Shown: positions 25,364 to 36,037 of the stretch, piece by piece
Numbering within the stretch: the first letter of the stretch is position 1
Layout: every line of letters begins with the position of its first letter
Assembly: GCF_019966515.1 (NCBI RefSeq)
Contig: NZ_JAIMIB010000012.1
Coordinates: 1-64,000 of the forward strand
DNA: 64,000 nucleotides
Direction: 5' to 3'
From: Roseovarius aestuarii
GTDB taxonomy: Bacteria; Pseudomonadota; Alphaproteobacteria; Rhodobacterales; Rhodobacteraceae
Program-made: the position numbers and the translations under genes
Notes under the pieces: model-generated
Seen by the model: only the letters and a program-made list of their open reading frames with translations
The model's database searches: none
Told to the model about the DNA's origin: nothing

Positions 25364-25499
25364 CTGGATGTAACAGATGGGACAATCTGGCTGTCGTATT
25401 TTGGTATACCTTGTGAAATAACGACGCTTGACGCTAAGAGGGCGACGACCGATCAGGGCCGGTCGGGCAATCGAATTTGCCAGTAAGAGGAACAGGACA

Positions 25500-27074
25500 T
25501 TGAAGATAGGGACACCCAAAGAGGTCAATGAGGGCGAAAATCGTGTTGCGATGACGCCCGATTCAGCGCTGCAGTTGCAGAAGCTGGGCCATGAATGTGT
25601 GATCGAGACCAAGGCCGGTGCGGCTGCGGGATTCTCGGACAAAGACTACAAGGACGCGGGCGTGGAGGTGGTCAAGACCGCCGCGGCGCTATGGAAGGCC
25701 GCAGACGTGGTCGCCAAGGTGCGCCAGCCGAAGGATGCCGAGATGAAGCGGCTGCGCGAGGGTCAGACGCTCATTTCGTTCTTCAATCCTGGTGCCAATG
25801 AAAAGCAGATGAAAGCTGCCGCTGAGAAGGGCGCGACCGTTGTGGCGATGGAGATGGTGCCGCGTATTTCGCGGGCGCAGAAGATGGACGCGCTGAGCTC
25901 GATGGCCAATATCGCGGGCTACCGGGCGGTCATAGAGGCGGGCAACAATTTCGGCCGGTTCTTCACCGGTCAGATCACTGCGGCGGGCAAGGTGCCCCCG
26001 GCCAAGGTTCTGGTGGTGGGTGCGGGCGTCGCCGGTCTGGCCGCGATCGGGACATCCACGTCGCTGGGCGCGATCACCTACGCGTTCGACGTGCGCCCCG
26101 AAGTGGCCGAGCAGGTTGAATCGATGGGCGCGGAGTTCGTGTTCCTCGATTTCGAAGAGGAGCAGACGGACGGCGCAGCGACTGGCGGCTATGCCTCGGT
26201 CTCGTCACCGGAATTCCGCGAGGCACAGCTGGCCAAGTTCCGCGAGCTGGCGCCGGAAGTGGACATCGTGATCACCACCGCGCTGATCCCGAACCGCGAG
26301 GCGCCGGAACTTTGGACCGAGGATATGGTGAACGCCATGAAACCCGGCTCGGTCATCGTCGACCTGGCAGCGGAAAAGGGCGGCAACTGCAAGCTTACCG
26401 TGATGGATGAGAAGATCGTGACCGACAACGGTGTGACCATTATCGGCTATACTGACTTCCCTAGCCGGATGGCAACACAGGCCTCGACGCTTTACGCCAC
26501 CAATATCCGCCACATGATGACGGATCTCACGCCGGAAAAAGACGGCGTTATCAACCATGACATGGAAGATGACGTCATCCGTGGCGCCACCGTGGCGCAT
26601 GCCAAGGAAGTGACCTTCCCGCCGCCGCCGCCCAAGGTGGCCGCGATTGCGGCGCAGCCCAAGAAACCGGCGGCCAGGGAACTGACGGTCGAAGAGAAAA
26701 AGGCGCAGGAACTGGCGGCCTTCAAGGCGCAGACCAAAAGCCAGGTCACGTTGCTGGCGGTGGGCGGTGCGCTGCTGCTGGGCGTGGGTCTGGTGGCCCC
26801 GGCCAGCTTCATGCAGCATTTCATCGTCTTCGTGCTGGCGGTCTTCGTGGGCTTCCAGGTGATCTGGAATGTGTCGCATTCGCTGCACACGCCGCTGATG
26901 GCGGTGACGAACGCGATCTCGTCGATCATCATTCTGGGCGCGCTGATGCAGATCGGATCAGGGTCTTTCCTAGTCATATTGCTGGCGGCGCTGTCGGTCT
27001 TTATGGCCGGGATCAACATATTCGGCGGTTTCATGGTGACACGGCGCATGCTCGCCATGTTCCAGAAGTCGTAA
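25500..27074 (+). CDS. pntA: NAD(P) transhydrogenase alpha subunit
   Basis: 524 residues starting at a TTG at 25500 ([20 protein letters not shown]), which has AAGAGGA about eight bases upstream. An earlier in-frame ATG at 25428 would add 24 residues that the family lacks. The alanine-dehydrogenase-like NAD(H) domain (about 1-375) has the nucleotide motif [15 protein letters not shown]. Then come a charged hinge (about 390-420) and several membrane helices. This is the fused E. coli-type alpha chain. With PntB it couples proton entry to hydride transfer from NADH to NADP+. The beta gene starts 12 bases later. Confidence 0.93.
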   Translation: MKIGTPKEVNEGENRVAMTPDSALQLQKLGHECVIETKAGAAAGFSDKDYKDAGVEVVKTAAALWKAADVVAKVRQPKDAEMKRLREGQTLISFFNPGANEKQMKAAAEKGATVVAMEMVPRISRAQKMDALSSMANIAGYRAVIEAGNNFGRFFTGQITAAGKVPPAKVLVVGAGVAGLAAIGTSTSLGAITYAFDVRPEVAEQVESMGAEFVFLDFEEEQTDGAATGGYASVSSPEFREAQLAKFRELAPEVDIVITTALIPNREAPELWTEDMVNAMKPGSVIVDLAAEKGGNCKLTVMDEKIVTDNGVTIIGYTDFPSRMATQASTLYATNIRHMMTDLTPEKDGVINHDMEDDVIRGATVAHAKEVTFPPPPPKVAAIAAQPKKPAARELTVEEKKAQELAAFKAQTKSQVTLLAVGGALLLGVGLVAPASFMQHFIVFVLAVFVGFQVIWNVSHSLHTPLMAVTNAISSIIILGALMQIGSGSFLVILLAALSVFMAGINIFGGFMVTRRMLAMFQKS

Positions 27075-27086
27075 GGGGGCAGAGAT

Positions 27087-28520
27087 ATGGATTATGGATT
27101 TACAACGGCCGCCTATGTGGTCGCCGCCATCCTCTTTATTCTGAGCCTTGGCGGGCTTTCGGGACAGGAAAGCGCCAAGCGCGCAATCTGGTACGGCATT
27201 GTCGGCATGGGGCTGGCAGTGCTGGCCACGCTGATCGGGCCGGGATCGGGGCTGTGGCTGCTGTCACTGCTGCTGATCGCGGGCGGTGGGACAATCGGCT
27301 ACATCGTTGCCCAGAGGGTGCAGATGACCGAGATGCCGCAGCTTGTGGCGGCGATGCACTCGCTTGTCGGTCTGGCGGCGGTCTTCGTGGGTTTCAACGC
27401 ACATTTCGAGCTGGGCAATGTGCTGGCGATGGACGAGGCCGCGAAGAAGGCGACCGAAGGGTTTGCAGCCCTTCTGGCCAAGAAAGACAGTGTCGAGATC
27501 AGCATTCTGCGGGTCGAGTTGTTCCTGGGCATCTTCATCGGGGCGATCACCTTTACCGGGTCGGTCATTGCCTATGGCAAGCTGGCGGGCAAGGTGACCT
27601 CTGCCGCGACAAAACTGCCAGGCGGGCATATGCTGAACGCGTCGGCGGCGGGCGTGTCGTTGATCTGCCTGATCTGGTATTTCAACACGGGTGGGTTTTT
27701 CCCGCTCTTCCTGATGACGCTGGCGGCGCTGTTCATCGGCTATCACCTGATCATGGGCATCGGTGGTGCCGACATGCCCGTCGTTGTCTCTATGCTCAAT
27801 AGCTACTCGGGCTGGGCCGCGGCGGCGATCGGCTTCAGCCTCGGCAATGACCTTTTGATCGTTGTCGGCGCGCTTGTCGGCTCGTCTGGTGCGATCCTCA
27901 GCTACATCATGTGCAAGGCGATGAACCGTCACTTTGTCAGCGTGATCCTGGGCGGTTTTGGCGGCCCTGCGGGGGAACAGATGGCGGTCGAAGGCGAACA
28001 GATCGCAATTGACGCCGATGGCGTGGCGACCGCGCTGAACGAAGCCGATTCAGTCATCATCATCCCCGGTTACGGCATGGCGGTTGCGCAGGCCCAGCAG
28101 GCGGTGAGCGAGCTGACCACCAAGCTGCGCGCCAAGGGTAAAAATGTGCGTTTCGCCATTCACCCGGTCGCCGGGCGTCTGCCGGGGCATATGAACGTGC
28201 TACTGGCCGAGGCCAAGGTGCCTTACGACATCGTGCTGGAGATGGACGAGATCAACGAGGATTTCCCGTCGACAGATGTGGCGATCGTGATCGGGTCGAA
28301 CGACATCGTGAACCCGGCCGCGCAGGACGACCCGAACAGTCCTATTGCGGGCATGCCGGTGCTGGAGTGCTGGAAGGCCAAGCAGGTGTTTGTCAGCAAA
28401 CGCGGGCAGGGCACCGGCTATTCCGGCATCGAAAACCCGCTGTTCTACAAGGAAAACACCCGCATGTTCTATGGCGATGCCAAAGACAGCGTGTCGAGCC
28501 TGTTGCCCAAGATCGACTGA
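27087..28520 (+). CDS. pntB: NAD(P) transhydrogenase beta subunit
   Basis: The 477-residue protein has eight or nine membrane helices (about 1-270) and a C-terminal NADP(H)-binding domain with [14 protein letters not shown] (Rossmann GxGxxxA type) and [25 protein letters not shown] precedes the ATG. It follows pntA by 12 bases and is followed by a good intrinsic terminator at 28541, so pntAB is a two-gene unit. The proton channel and the NADP site are both on this subunit. Length and order are standard. Confidence 0.95.
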   Translation: MDYGFTTAAYVVAAILFILSLGGLSGQESAKRAIWYGIVGMGLAVLATLIGPGSGLWLLSLLLIAGGGTIGYIVAQRVQMTEMPQLVAAMHSLVGLAAVFVGFNAHFELGNVLAMDEAAKKATEGFAALLAKKDSVEISILRVELFLGIFIGAITFTGSVIAYGKLAGKVTSAATKLPGGHMLNASAAGVSLICLIWYFNTGGFFPLFLMTLAALFIGYHLIMGIGGADMPVVVSMLNSYSGWAAAAIGFSLGNDLLIVVGALVGSSGAILSYIMCKAMNRHFVSVILGGFGGPAGEQMAVEGEQIAIDADGVATALNEADSVIIIPGYGMAVAQAQQAVSELTTKLRAKGKNVRFAIHPVAGRLPGHMNVLLAEAKVPYDIVLEMDEINEDFPSTDVAIVIGSNDIVNPAAQDDPNSPIAGMPVLECWKAKQVFVSKRGQGTGYSGIENPLFYKENTRMFYGDAKDSVSSLLPKID

Positions 28521-28540
28521 TCAGGGTCGAGGATTTAGGA

Positions 28541-28570
28541 AAAGGGCGTCCTGATCGGGCGCCCTTTTTT
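28541..28570 (+). terminator. Intrinsic terminator of pntAB
   Basis: AAAGGGCG (28541-28548) pairs with CGCCCTTT (28560-28567) and is followed by further Ts, 20 bases after the pntB stop. This is a typical Rho-independent terminator. Confidence 0.9.
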
Positions 28571-28725
28571 GTTCGCATGACTGGATTGCTGTATTTTGGC
28601 GGAAGATGAGCCCGGGGTGTGGCTGTATGCCGTCGTGTGCCGCTAAGTCATTGCTGTGACAAAAGAATCCATTTCATTGGCCAATCGGTGCGGTTAGGGT
28701 GCGGGCAAGTTTGAGGAACGCGCAG

Positions 28726-30006
28726 ATGCCCCCGATAGATGATCACCCGCTGCGATATGCCCTGGCAAATGAGCTGCATGCGCGGCCGTTTCCGTTCGTC
28801 GGTGTACCGGCGATGGCGGCCTTTCTGGCGATCAAACAGCCCTCGGATGCCGCCAAACGCGACCGCGCGGTGGACCGCGCCCATTTGCTGTCTCTGCTGG
28901 ATCGGTACGGCGCGCCGCATCCGCAACCAGACGCCACGCACTACTTCGGGCAGCTTGGGCGGCATATGCTGAAATGGGAAAGCCATACCGAATTCGTTAC
29001 ATACACCCTGTTGTCCGACGGCGTCGGCCCGCGCCCGTTTGACTCTGCGGATTTTGAGGTGTTCTCGGAGGAATGGCTTGCGGCGGCGCCGGGGCAGCGC
29101 ATCACATCTGCACTTGTCCGCGTCGCCCCCTGGGGCAGCGCCGAGGCGTTGCGTCAGAATATCAACGAATGGTTCGTGCCTGAAAGTGTGGCCGTGGCAC
29201 GGGTGCTGGATGACGCGGCGATTATCGCTGGGGATTTCCGGATCGACCCGGCGGGGCACCTGCGGTTTCTGGTCAGTGTCGATCCCGGTACCGGACCTCG
29301 GCGGGTCGGCCGGATCGTGCAGCGGCTGTGCGAGATCGAAACCTATAAGGCGATGTCGATGCTGGGCTTTGCCCGGGTGCGTGATCTAGGCGACCGGATG
29401 GGCGAGATAGATGGCAAGCTGGGACGGCTTGTGGGTGATATGGCCGATGGCGCGGCCGATTCTGAAGAGACACTCAGGGATTTGCTGACAGTGTCCGGCG
29501 AGCTTGAATTGATGGTGGCGCAATCCTCGTTCAGGTTCGGCGCGACCGAAGCCTATGCCCGGATAGTGGATCAGCGAATTGAGGTGCTGCGCGAAGAGCG
29601 GTTTGAGGGGCGCCAGACATTTGCGGAATTTATGATGCGCCGGTTTACGCCTGCGATGCGTACAGTCGCCTCGGCCAAGGACCGGCTGAGCAACATGTCC
29701 GACCGGGCATTACGTGCCGGTAACCTGCTCAGGACACGGGTGGATGTCGAGCGTAGCGCCCAGAACCAAAGTCTGCTGGAAAGCATGAACCGCCGCGCCG
29801 ATCTGCAACTGCGCCTGCAGCGCACGGTCGAGGGCTTGAGCGTGGTGGCGATCAGCTATTATGCGGTGTCGCTGGCGGGGTATCTGCTCTATCCGGCGGG
29901 TGACATGCTGGGGCTGAGCAAGGGCATGATCACGGCTTTGATCACCCTGCCGGTGATCGCGGTGGTCTGGTGGATGATCCGTCGCATCCATAACCGGATG
30001 CATTGA
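28726..30006 (+). CDS. DUF3422 family membrane-anchored protein
   Basis: 426 residues from the ATG at 28726, which has TTTGAGGAA upstream; an in-frame GTG at 28699 is less likely. It starts with the family signature DHPLRYALANELHARPFP, has a long soluble alpha-helical body and two membrane helices near the C-terminus (about 365-385 and 392-418). The function of DUF3422 is not known. Membrane anchoring at the far end, with most of the protein cytosolic, is what the sequence shows. It is transcribed alone, convergent with the histidine kinase gene. Confidence 0.85.
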   Translation: MPPIDDHPLRYALANELHARPFPFVGVPAMAAFLAIKQPSDAAKRDRAVDRAHLLSLLDRYGAPHPQPDATHYFGQLGRHMLKWESHTEFVTYTLLSDGVGPRPFDSADFEVFSEEWLAAAPGQRITSALVRVAPWGSAEALRQNINEWFVPESVAVARVLDDAAIIAGDFRIDPAGHLRFLVSVDPGTGPRRVGRIVQRLCEIETYKAMSMLGFARVRDLGDRMGEIDGKLGRLVGDMADGAADSEETLRDLLTVSGELELMVAQSSFRFGATEAYARIVDQRIEVLREERFEGRQTFAEFMMRRFTPAMRTVASAKDRLSNMSDRALRAGNLLRTRVDVERSAQNQSLLESMNRRADLQLRLQRTVEGLSVVAISYYAVSLAGYLLYPAGDMLGLSKGMITALITLPVIAVVWWMIRRIHNRMH

Positions 30007-30088
30007 TGCTGTTCGGGGGCGCGACTGATGGTATGTACGGCGAGGTTATCTGATCGCACCGGTATCGCCCGCTCAGGCGATGGCGTCA

Positions 30089-32632
30089 TCAGGCGGCGTA
30101 TCGGCGGTTATTGATCTCGTCGATGGTTTGACGCCAGAGGTCGGGAAGTGTGCTCAACTCACGATCCAGACAGGTTTTGTCATCCGCCAGTGCAGCGTTT
30201 TCGGCCCGGCATAGCGCGGATTGCAGCGCCACGGCGCCAAAGGTGGCGGCGGAGCCCGCGAACTGGTGGAGTTGGCCTACCAAATCCTGCGAGGGCCTGT
30301 CGTGGGTATCCTGCAATGCGTCGATGAAGCCCTGACCTTCGGCGATGAATTTATCAAGGATGCGGCTGAAATTCGGCGCGGGCAGCACGGCGCAAAGCTG
30401 ATCCAGCACCTGGGTGTCAAAGCCGGTCCGCGTTGCCGGGGGACGTTCACGCACTGGCCCACCTGAAAGAATGTCCCGGAGCGCGGCGCGGCGCAGTGGC
30501 TTGGTACAGATCGAATCGATCGGGACGTCGCGGAAACGTTCGTTATGTTCTGGGCGATAGTGTGCCGTCAGGGCAACGATGCGGCTGTCGCGGGAGGCCC
30601 CGTTGCCGTTGCGGATCCGGCGGCTGGCTTCGATTCCGTCGATCCCCGGCATGTTAATATCCATCAGGATCAGGTCAAAACGCCAGTTATACGCTGCAGC
30701 CACGGCCTCGGCGCCATTGTTGGTCAACGTGACGTAGTGGCCATCTTTCTGCAGCATTTCGTGCAGGACAAAGCGGCTGGTCTCATTGTCTTCGGCCACC
30801 AGCACGCTGAGGATGCGGGGCGGTAGGTGGTGTATTTCGGGTCCGGGTATGGTGACGTCGATTTCGCGGGCAATGGGAAGTGGGACGCGCACCCAGAAAA
30901 GACTTCCTTCTTCGTGGACACTTTCCGCACCTATCTCCCCTCCCATCAGGGTAACCAGATGCTTGGCGATGCCCAGGCCCAGGCCGGTACCTTCGGCGCT
31001 ATCGATATCCTCAAGCCGTACGAAATCATCAAAAATACGCGGCAGATTCTGTTCGGCTATGCCAATGCCGGTATCGCTGATCTGAAATTCGACCTCGTCA
31101 AGCGGTGCGCCGGGTGCGCCAAGGCGTGTTGCTTCGATGGTGACCTGACCATTGCGGGTGAATTTGACAGCGTTGGACAGCAGGTTGAGCAGGACTTGAT
31201 GCAGGCGGTTCTGATCCCCCAGGACCGGACCGAGCGGGATCGGTGACCGGATCAGCTCGATGGTGCTTTGCTGTGCGTCCGCATGAGCTTGCTGGCCTTG
31301 CCTCAACTCATCAAGCAGCGTGTCGAGATCAAAACGTTCCTTTGACAAGCTTGGGTATTTGCCATCGGCCTGGGCAATATCAAGCGCGTCATTGATCTGG
31401 TTCAGCACCAGCTGGCCAGACGATTGCATGATCTGCGAATAGCGTGTCTGTTCGGGGGTGAGCGGGGTGTCGTCCAGCAGATCCAGCGCGCCGAGAATAC
31501 CGTTGAGCGGCGTGCGCATCTCGTGGCTTATCATGCCGAGAAAGCGGGCCTTCGCGCGCTCTCCCGCCAGGGCTTTGTCCCGGGCGGCGTGCATTTCGGC
31601 CTCGGTAGCGACGCGTTGCGAAATGTCCCGCAGAAAGCAGATACAGACGTTATCGCCGGATCTTGACGCCATGCTGGCTGACAGTTCGACCGGAAAGGTG
31701 CGGCCCGTCTTGTCGCGAGCATTGAGCTTGGTACAGAGATTGGGCCCCTGGGCGCACGAGCCGATCAGCGTCTCGCCCGAGACCGGCATCAGGGTGCCCT
31801 CGTCATTGGCCTTGAACAGGATATCAGTGATTGCCGCGCGAGACTTGTCATCGTGGGGCAGGTCGAAGATGGCTTCGGCGACACGGTTGCCTTCGAGTAT
31901 GGCGCCAGATGGGCATATCACCAAAATGGCGTCCTGCGATGTGTTGATAATGGTAGCAAGGCGGTTCAGCGTGGTACGATTCTGCATCGCGCGGCGGCGG
32001 TAGCGTACGTAGAGCTGCCAGAAAAGCGCCAACAGGGCGAAGAGAGTCGTCAGCAGGCTCAGGCTAAGCAATATGAGCTGTGTCAGTTTCTTGGCGAGCA
32101 GCGTGCGCTGCGTCTCGCGTCGATCGACATCGTAGGAGATGCCCATGCTGGACAGGCTTAGAATCGGCGTGGTCAGGTCTTTTGCCAGCTGAAGCAAATG
32201 GGGCTGATTGCGGCGGACCGAGGCATCATCGCCATCAATGATCTTGGCTTGTTCCCGCACGCTTTGGCCGAGTAGCATGACAAGAGAGCGGGCGCGTTCG
32301 GCGCTCAGAACCTGCCGATACGTCCGGGCGGTCTCAAGCGTGTTGACTCGGCTGTAGAAAATATCGAACCTGCGACGCATCTCCTGAAGCTCGTTACCTG
32401 TCTCATGACCCAGCCGTTCGACTGCAAAGACATATTTTGCATGTTCAACCTCGAGCTTGGCCACCGTCCACTGAATATTGTCGCTATAGGCAGTCCGGTA
32501 ATCGCCAAGTTTCAGGAAGACCTGGGTTGTCAGAATGGCGGTTGCAATAAAGCAAACAATCGCTGCCGCACTTAGCAAAGTCAGCTGAGTGCGCCGGGCC
32601 ATGATGCGACGAATCACCTTGCGGGCTGTCAC
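30089..32632 (-). CDS. Hybrid sensor histidine kinase (HK-REC-Hpt)
   Basis: An 847-residue membrane kinase. Helices at about 18-40 and 183-205 flank a roughly 140-residue alpha-helical periplasmic sensor. A PAS-like domain (about 222-345), a HisKA dimer with phospho-acceptor His370 (SHEMRTPLNG), and an HATPase with SNAVKF, DTGIGI and GTGLGLGI follow. Then come a receiver with Asp658 (LMDINMPG) and an Hpt domain with His789 (LHQFAGSAATFGA). A His-Asp-His-Asp phosphorelay to a separate regulator is therefore expected. The divergent response regulator at 33396 is the obvious candidate. The gene lies 35 bases after an exported sulfite-oxidase-fold protein on the same strand, which may be part of its sensor. 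Confidence 0.92.
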   Translation of the reverse strand: MTARKVIRRIMARRTQLTLLSAAAIVCFIATAILTTQVFLKLGDYRTAYSDNIQWTVAKLEVEHAKYVFAVERLGHETGNELQEMRRRFDIFYSRVNTLETARTYRQVLSAERARSLVMLLGQSVREQAKIIDGDDASVRRNQPHLLQLAKDLTTPILSLSSMGISYDVDRRETQRTLLAKKLTQLILLSLSLLTTLFALLALFWQLYVRYRRRAMQNRTTLNRLATIINTSQDAILVICPSGAILEGNRVAEAIFDLPHDDKSRAAITDILFKANDEGTLMPVSGETLIGSCAQGPNLCTKLNARDKTGRTFPVELSASMASRSGDNVCICFLRDISQRVATEAEMHAARDKALAGERAKARFLGMISHEMRTPLNGILGALDLLDDTPLTPEQTRYSQIMQSSGQLVLNQINDALDIAQADGKYPSLSKERFDLDTLLDELRQGQQAHADAQQSTIELIRSPIPLGPVLGDQNRLHQVLLNLLSNAVKFTRNGQVTIEATRLGAPGAPLDEVEFQISDTGIGIAEQNLPRIFDDFVRLEDIDSAEGTGLGLGIAKHLVTLMGGEIGAESVHEEGSLFWVRVPLPIAREIDVTIPGPEIHHLPPRILSVLVAEDNETSRFVLHEMLQKDGHYVTLTNNGAEAVAAAYNWRFDLILMDINMPGIDGIEASRRIRNGNGASRDSRIVALTAHYRPEHNERFRDVPIDSICTKPLRRAALRDILSGGPVRERPPATRTGFDTQVLDQLCAVLPAPNFSRILDKFIAEGQGFIDALQDTHDRPSQDLVGQLHQFAGSAATFGAVALQSALCRAENAALADDKTCLDRELSTLPDLWRQTIDEINNRRYAA

Positions 32633-32667
32633 GTTGATCTGCCCTTCATTGTTGCAACTATCGAGTG

Positions 32668-33177
32668 CTAGCGCGAAATGACGATCCGGTCCAGTTGCCA
32701 GATGCTGCGCGAATAAACCGTTTCGGTCCGGTAGCGGCTATCGGAATCGTAGTTATAGACAAGCCAGAGAGGCCCTTTGTCTCTTGGCGTCATCGGCTGG
32801 CCGTTCACCAGATACGCAACAATGGCGCCTTCGTTGGTTGGGTCGCCAATTGGAAAATACTGGCTGTAATCATTGATCGCGCTGACCTCGATACTGCCGG
32901 CGGTCGCGCCAACCTCTTCAAGCAGCGCAAGGAGGGGAACGCCGACGAATGTCTGCGGCCCGCTTGTCCAGTTGGTGGTGGTGGTGAAGCTTACGGATGG
33001 AAAGGCTTCAAGATCGGTTCGGTTGAGTTCGACAACTTTAGGTCCGGCATCACTGGTCGTGCCATCTTCGATCGTCAGAAGAACGAGTTCATCCGCTTCG
33101 GCCGTGCCACCAACTGGGGTCAGAAAAGCCAGCGTCAGGCTAAGCGCAGCCAAAACCGCGAACTTCAACTGGAGCAT
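32668..33177 (-). CDS. Exported sulfite-oxidase-fold protein lacking the molybdenum-ligating Cys
   Basis: The 169-residue protein has a signal peptide (about 1-27, ending GGTAEA). The mature part resembles the oxidoreductase molybdopterin-binding (SUOX) fold: TFVGVPLLALLEEVGA, INDYSQYFPIGD, VNGQPMTPRDKGPLWLVY and IWQLDRIVI. There is not one cysteine in the whole protein, so the Cys that binds molybdenum in true members is missing and catalysis of that type is not expected. It is 35 bases upstream of the kinase gene on the same strand. A periplasmic ligand-binding partner of the kinase is a reasonable inference; no direct evidence. Confidence 0.68.
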   Translation of the reverse strand: MLQLKFAVLAALSLTLAFLTPVGGTAEADELVLLTIEDGTTSDAGPKVVELNRTDLEAFPSVSFTTTTNWTSGPQTFVGVPLLALLEEVGATAGSIEVSAINDYSQYFPIGDPTNEGAIVAYLVNGQPMTPRDKGPLWLVYNYDSDSRYRTETVYSRSIWQLDRIVISR

Positions 33178-33395
33178 TTTTACCGGTCTTTCTTACCTGT
33201 TACGCGCCGCAATCAACACAGTTTCTTTGTCGATTCACCAGCCCCCTATGCAATCGGATAGTCAGGGCGTATCATTGAACCTGCATTGACAAGTTAATTG
33301 CATCACGAGAAACGCATTGAGCAGGACGGAATTGGCGGCCGAAAGCTGGCCGACGTGCGGATTTCGCTTTGTGTAGCGTGTTGAAGAGAAGCCGA

Positions 33396-34001
33396 ATGCA
33401 AAAACTGTTGCTCGCAGATGATCACGAACTGGTACGCGAAACAGTCGCGGATTTTCTTCGCCTGCAAGGCGGGTTCAATGTTGCCACTGCGCAGTCCTTT
33501 GACGAGGCGATCAGCGTTGCGCAGGCGCAAGGGCCGTTTGAGCTGGTGATGCTTGATTATTCTATGCCGGGCATGGACGCGCTTGCGGGGCTGGCCAAGA
33601 TGCGGGCGCAGACCGGCTGCCCGGTGGCGATCCTGTCGGGCACGGCGACGCCGGATGTGGCGCGTCGGGCGCTGTCATCGGGTGCAGCTGGATTTCTGCC
33701 CAAGACCTTGGCCCCGCAATCGCTGGTCAGCGCTGTGCGACACATGCTGTCGGGTGAAATCTATATGCCGCTGGATTTCTTTGAGACTGAGAATGAAGCC
33801 GATGCAGACATCAATCTGACACCGCGCGAGCGTGATGTGCTGTTGGGGATCACCGAGGGCAAGTCCAACAAGGAAATTGCCCGCGATCTGGGAATTCAGG
33901 AAGTGACCGTCAAGCTGCACGTCAAGACATTGTCGCGCAAGCTGGGCGCGCGCAACCGTACCCACGCGGCTATGCTGGGTCGCGATCTGGGGCTGATGTA
34001 A
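33396..34001 (+). CDS. LuxR/NarL-type response regulator
   Basis: 201 residues from the ATG at 33396 (MQKLLLADDHELVRE) with GAAGAGAAG upstream. The receiver domain has the acidic pair DD (8-9), phospho-acceptor Asp54 (MLDYSMPG) and Lys in PKTLAPQ. The LuxR-type helix-turn-helix (about 140-195) has LTPRERDVL, NKEIARDLGIQEVTVKLHV and KLGARNRT. It is divergent from the SUOX-like/kinase unit, sharing a 218-base intergenic region. It is the likely output of that phosphorelay. Confidence 0.92.
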   Translation: MQKLLLADDHELVRETVADFLRLQGGFNVATAQSFDEAISVAQAQGPFELVMLDYSMPGMDALAGLAKMRAQTGCPVAILSGTATPDVARRALSSGAAGFLPKTLAPQSLVSAVRHMLSGEIYMPLDFFETENEADADINLTPRERDVLLGITEGKSNKEIARDLGIQEVTVKLHVKTLSRKLGARNRTHAAMLGRDLGLM

Positions 34002-34237
34002 GCCGCCGCGCTTTGGTTTCACGTCCTGGGACAAGGGATTGATGCTTCTCGCACGGGACGGGTTTTTGCCATCTGTCGTCTCGCTGGCAAAACAGCGCAT
34101 GGTCGCTCTTATGAGAGTATTTCTCACTATCACATGGACGCAACGCGGCACTTGGCATAACTTCCACATGTAAAGCTGTCTGGCTGGCGATCTGATCAGA
34201 TGGCGCGGGGTGAAACGACTGCCGAAACGGGCTGATT

Positions 34238-36037
34238 ATGATTGACAGAGTTTGGTGCGTTGGCCGGTGTCGGTGGGCGCTTGCCGCGTTCCTGATCGTG
34301 TTTGGAATGCCCGCATTGGCCTTTGATGCGTTTCTCCAGTTGACGCGGGTGGATAAACCCTTGCGTGAAGGGCTGTCACAATCCTCGCTGGTACTGACCG
34401 CCAAAGCAGAAGAGGTGACTGCGCCGCTGGATATCCTGGCCGCGGCGCAGGCGGATTACGGTAATCTGCTGTCAGCGCTTTATGATCGCGGTTATTTCGG
34501 TCCGGTCATCAAGATCCTTGTCGATGGGCGCGAGGCGGCGACCATTCCACCTCTGTCGCGGATTGAACGCATCCGACAGGTGGCGATCCTGATCGACACC
34601 GGCCCCGCCTTCACGCTGGGACGGGCCGAGATCAGGCCGGTTGCACCCGATACCGAACTGCCCGAAGGTTTCGCGCCCGGTCAACCCGCGCGGATCGACG
34701 TGATCGGGGCGGCGGCAGGCGAGGCTGTCTCTGGCTGGCGCGCATTGAGTTACGCCAAGGCGCGGATCTCGAACGAGACAATCACTGCCAACCACAACAA
34801 GGCGTTGCTGAATGTCAGGCTGGGCCTCGAAACCGGTCCAGCTGTCACGTTCGGACAGTCCCGGGTGCCCAAGAAAAGCGCCGTGCGCAAGGACCGTATC
34901 CGTCGCATCGCTGGTGTGCCGCAAGGCAAGCCCTTTGATCCGGTCGAACTGGAACGCGCCGCCAGGCGATTGCGTCGCACCGGGGCATTCAGTTCCGTTA
35001 CCATTCGCGAGGCCGACGATCTTGGCCCGGGTGATACGATGGATATCGAACTTGATGTGGTCGATGCAAAGCCGCGGCGGTTCGGGTTCGGCGCCGAGAT
35101 CGAATCCATCGAAGGGGCGACGATTTCCGGTTTCTGGTTGCATCGCAATCTCTTAGGCGGCGCCGAGCGTCTGAGGATCGAGGCGGAGGTGGGCGGGCTG
35201 GGCGGCGATACCGATGGCGTAGATTCCACACTGCGCATCAACTTCACCCGGCCCTCTACCTTCGATTCCGATACCGATCTCTACGCATTGCTGGAAATTG
35301 AGCAACTGGATGAGGATCTGTTCTTCTCGGAGCAGATCAACGTCGAGGCGGGCATCAGCCACTACTACTCGGAAGAGCTGGAGGGCAGGATCGGTGTCGG
35401 TTACCGCTTTTCCGACGCACGGGACCAACTGGGCAGCCGGACGTTCAGCCATCTGACGCTGCCACTCTCGGCCACCTGGGACAAGCGCGATGATGAGCTG
35501 GATGCCACCGAAGGCTTCTATCTGGCGATCGAAGGCCTGCCGTATTACGGGCTGAACGGCAGTGAAAGCGGGGCGCGCGGCTATGCCGATGCGCGCGGCT
35601 ACTGGACACTGGGCAAGAGCGATGTGGTGTTGGCGACGCGCTTGCAATTCGGCACGATCATAGGATCGTCGATTGCCGGCACACCGCCGGATCTGTTGTT
35701 TCTGTCTGGTGGCAGCGGCACCGTGCGCGGGCAAAGCTTTCAATCGCTGTCGGTCCTTACCGGGACGGCGCGGACCGGAGGGCGCTCATTCATCGGCATC
35801 TCAGGCGAAGCACGGTTCCCCGTCAGGGGCAATTTCAGCGGCGTTGCCTTTTATGATGTTGGCTATATCGGGCGCAACAGCTTTCCCGATGATACCGGCG
35901 ACTGGCACAGCGGGGCCGGGTTGGGTGTAAGATACAAAACCGCGTTCGGTCCGATCCGTTTTGATGTGGCGGTGCCGGTGACGGGTCCCGACACATCCGG
36001 GTTCGAGTTTTATATCGGCATAGGGCAGGCCTACTGA
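34238..36037 (+). CDS. tamA: Translocation and assembly module outer-membrane protein TamA
   Basis: The 599-residue protein has a signal peptide (about 1-28, ending MPALA), POTRA-type domains (about 30-270) and an Omp85 beta-barrel (about 275-599) with the conserved loop motif GGSGTVRGQSF and a C-terminal aromatic (IGIGQAY). TamA sits in the outer membrane and, with TamB, helps deliver outer-membrane proteins or phospholipid. Its stop shares one base with the tamB start (TGATG), so both proteins are made together. Confidence 0.92.
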   Translation: MIDRVWCVGRCRWALAAFLIVFGMPALAFDAFLQLTRVDKPLREGLSQSSLVLTAKAEEVTAPLDILAAAQADYGNLLSALYDRGYFGPVIKILVDGREAATIPPLSRIERIRQVAILIDTGPAFTLGRAEIRPVAPDTELPEGFAPGQPARIDVIGAAAGEAVSGWRALSYAKARISNETITANHNKALLNVRLGLETGPAVTFGQSRVPKKSAVRKDRIRRIAGVPQGKPFDPVELERAARRLRRTGAFSSVTIREADDLGPGDTMDIELDVVDAKPRRFGFGAEIESIEGATISGFWLHRNLLGGAERLRIEAEVGGLGGDTDGVDSTLRINFTRPSTFDSDTDLYALLEIEQLDEDLFFSEQINVEAGISHYYSEELEGRIGVGYRFSDARDQLGSRTFSHLTLPLSATWDKRDDELDATEGFYLAIEGLPYYGLNGSESGARGYADARGYWTLGKSDVVLATRLQFGTIIGSSIAGTPPDLLFLSGGSGTVRGQSFQSLSVLTGTARTGGRSFIGISGEARFPVRGNFSGVAFYDVGYIGRNSFPDDTGDWHSGAGLGVRYKTAFGPIRFDVAVPVTGPDTSGFEFYIGIGQAY

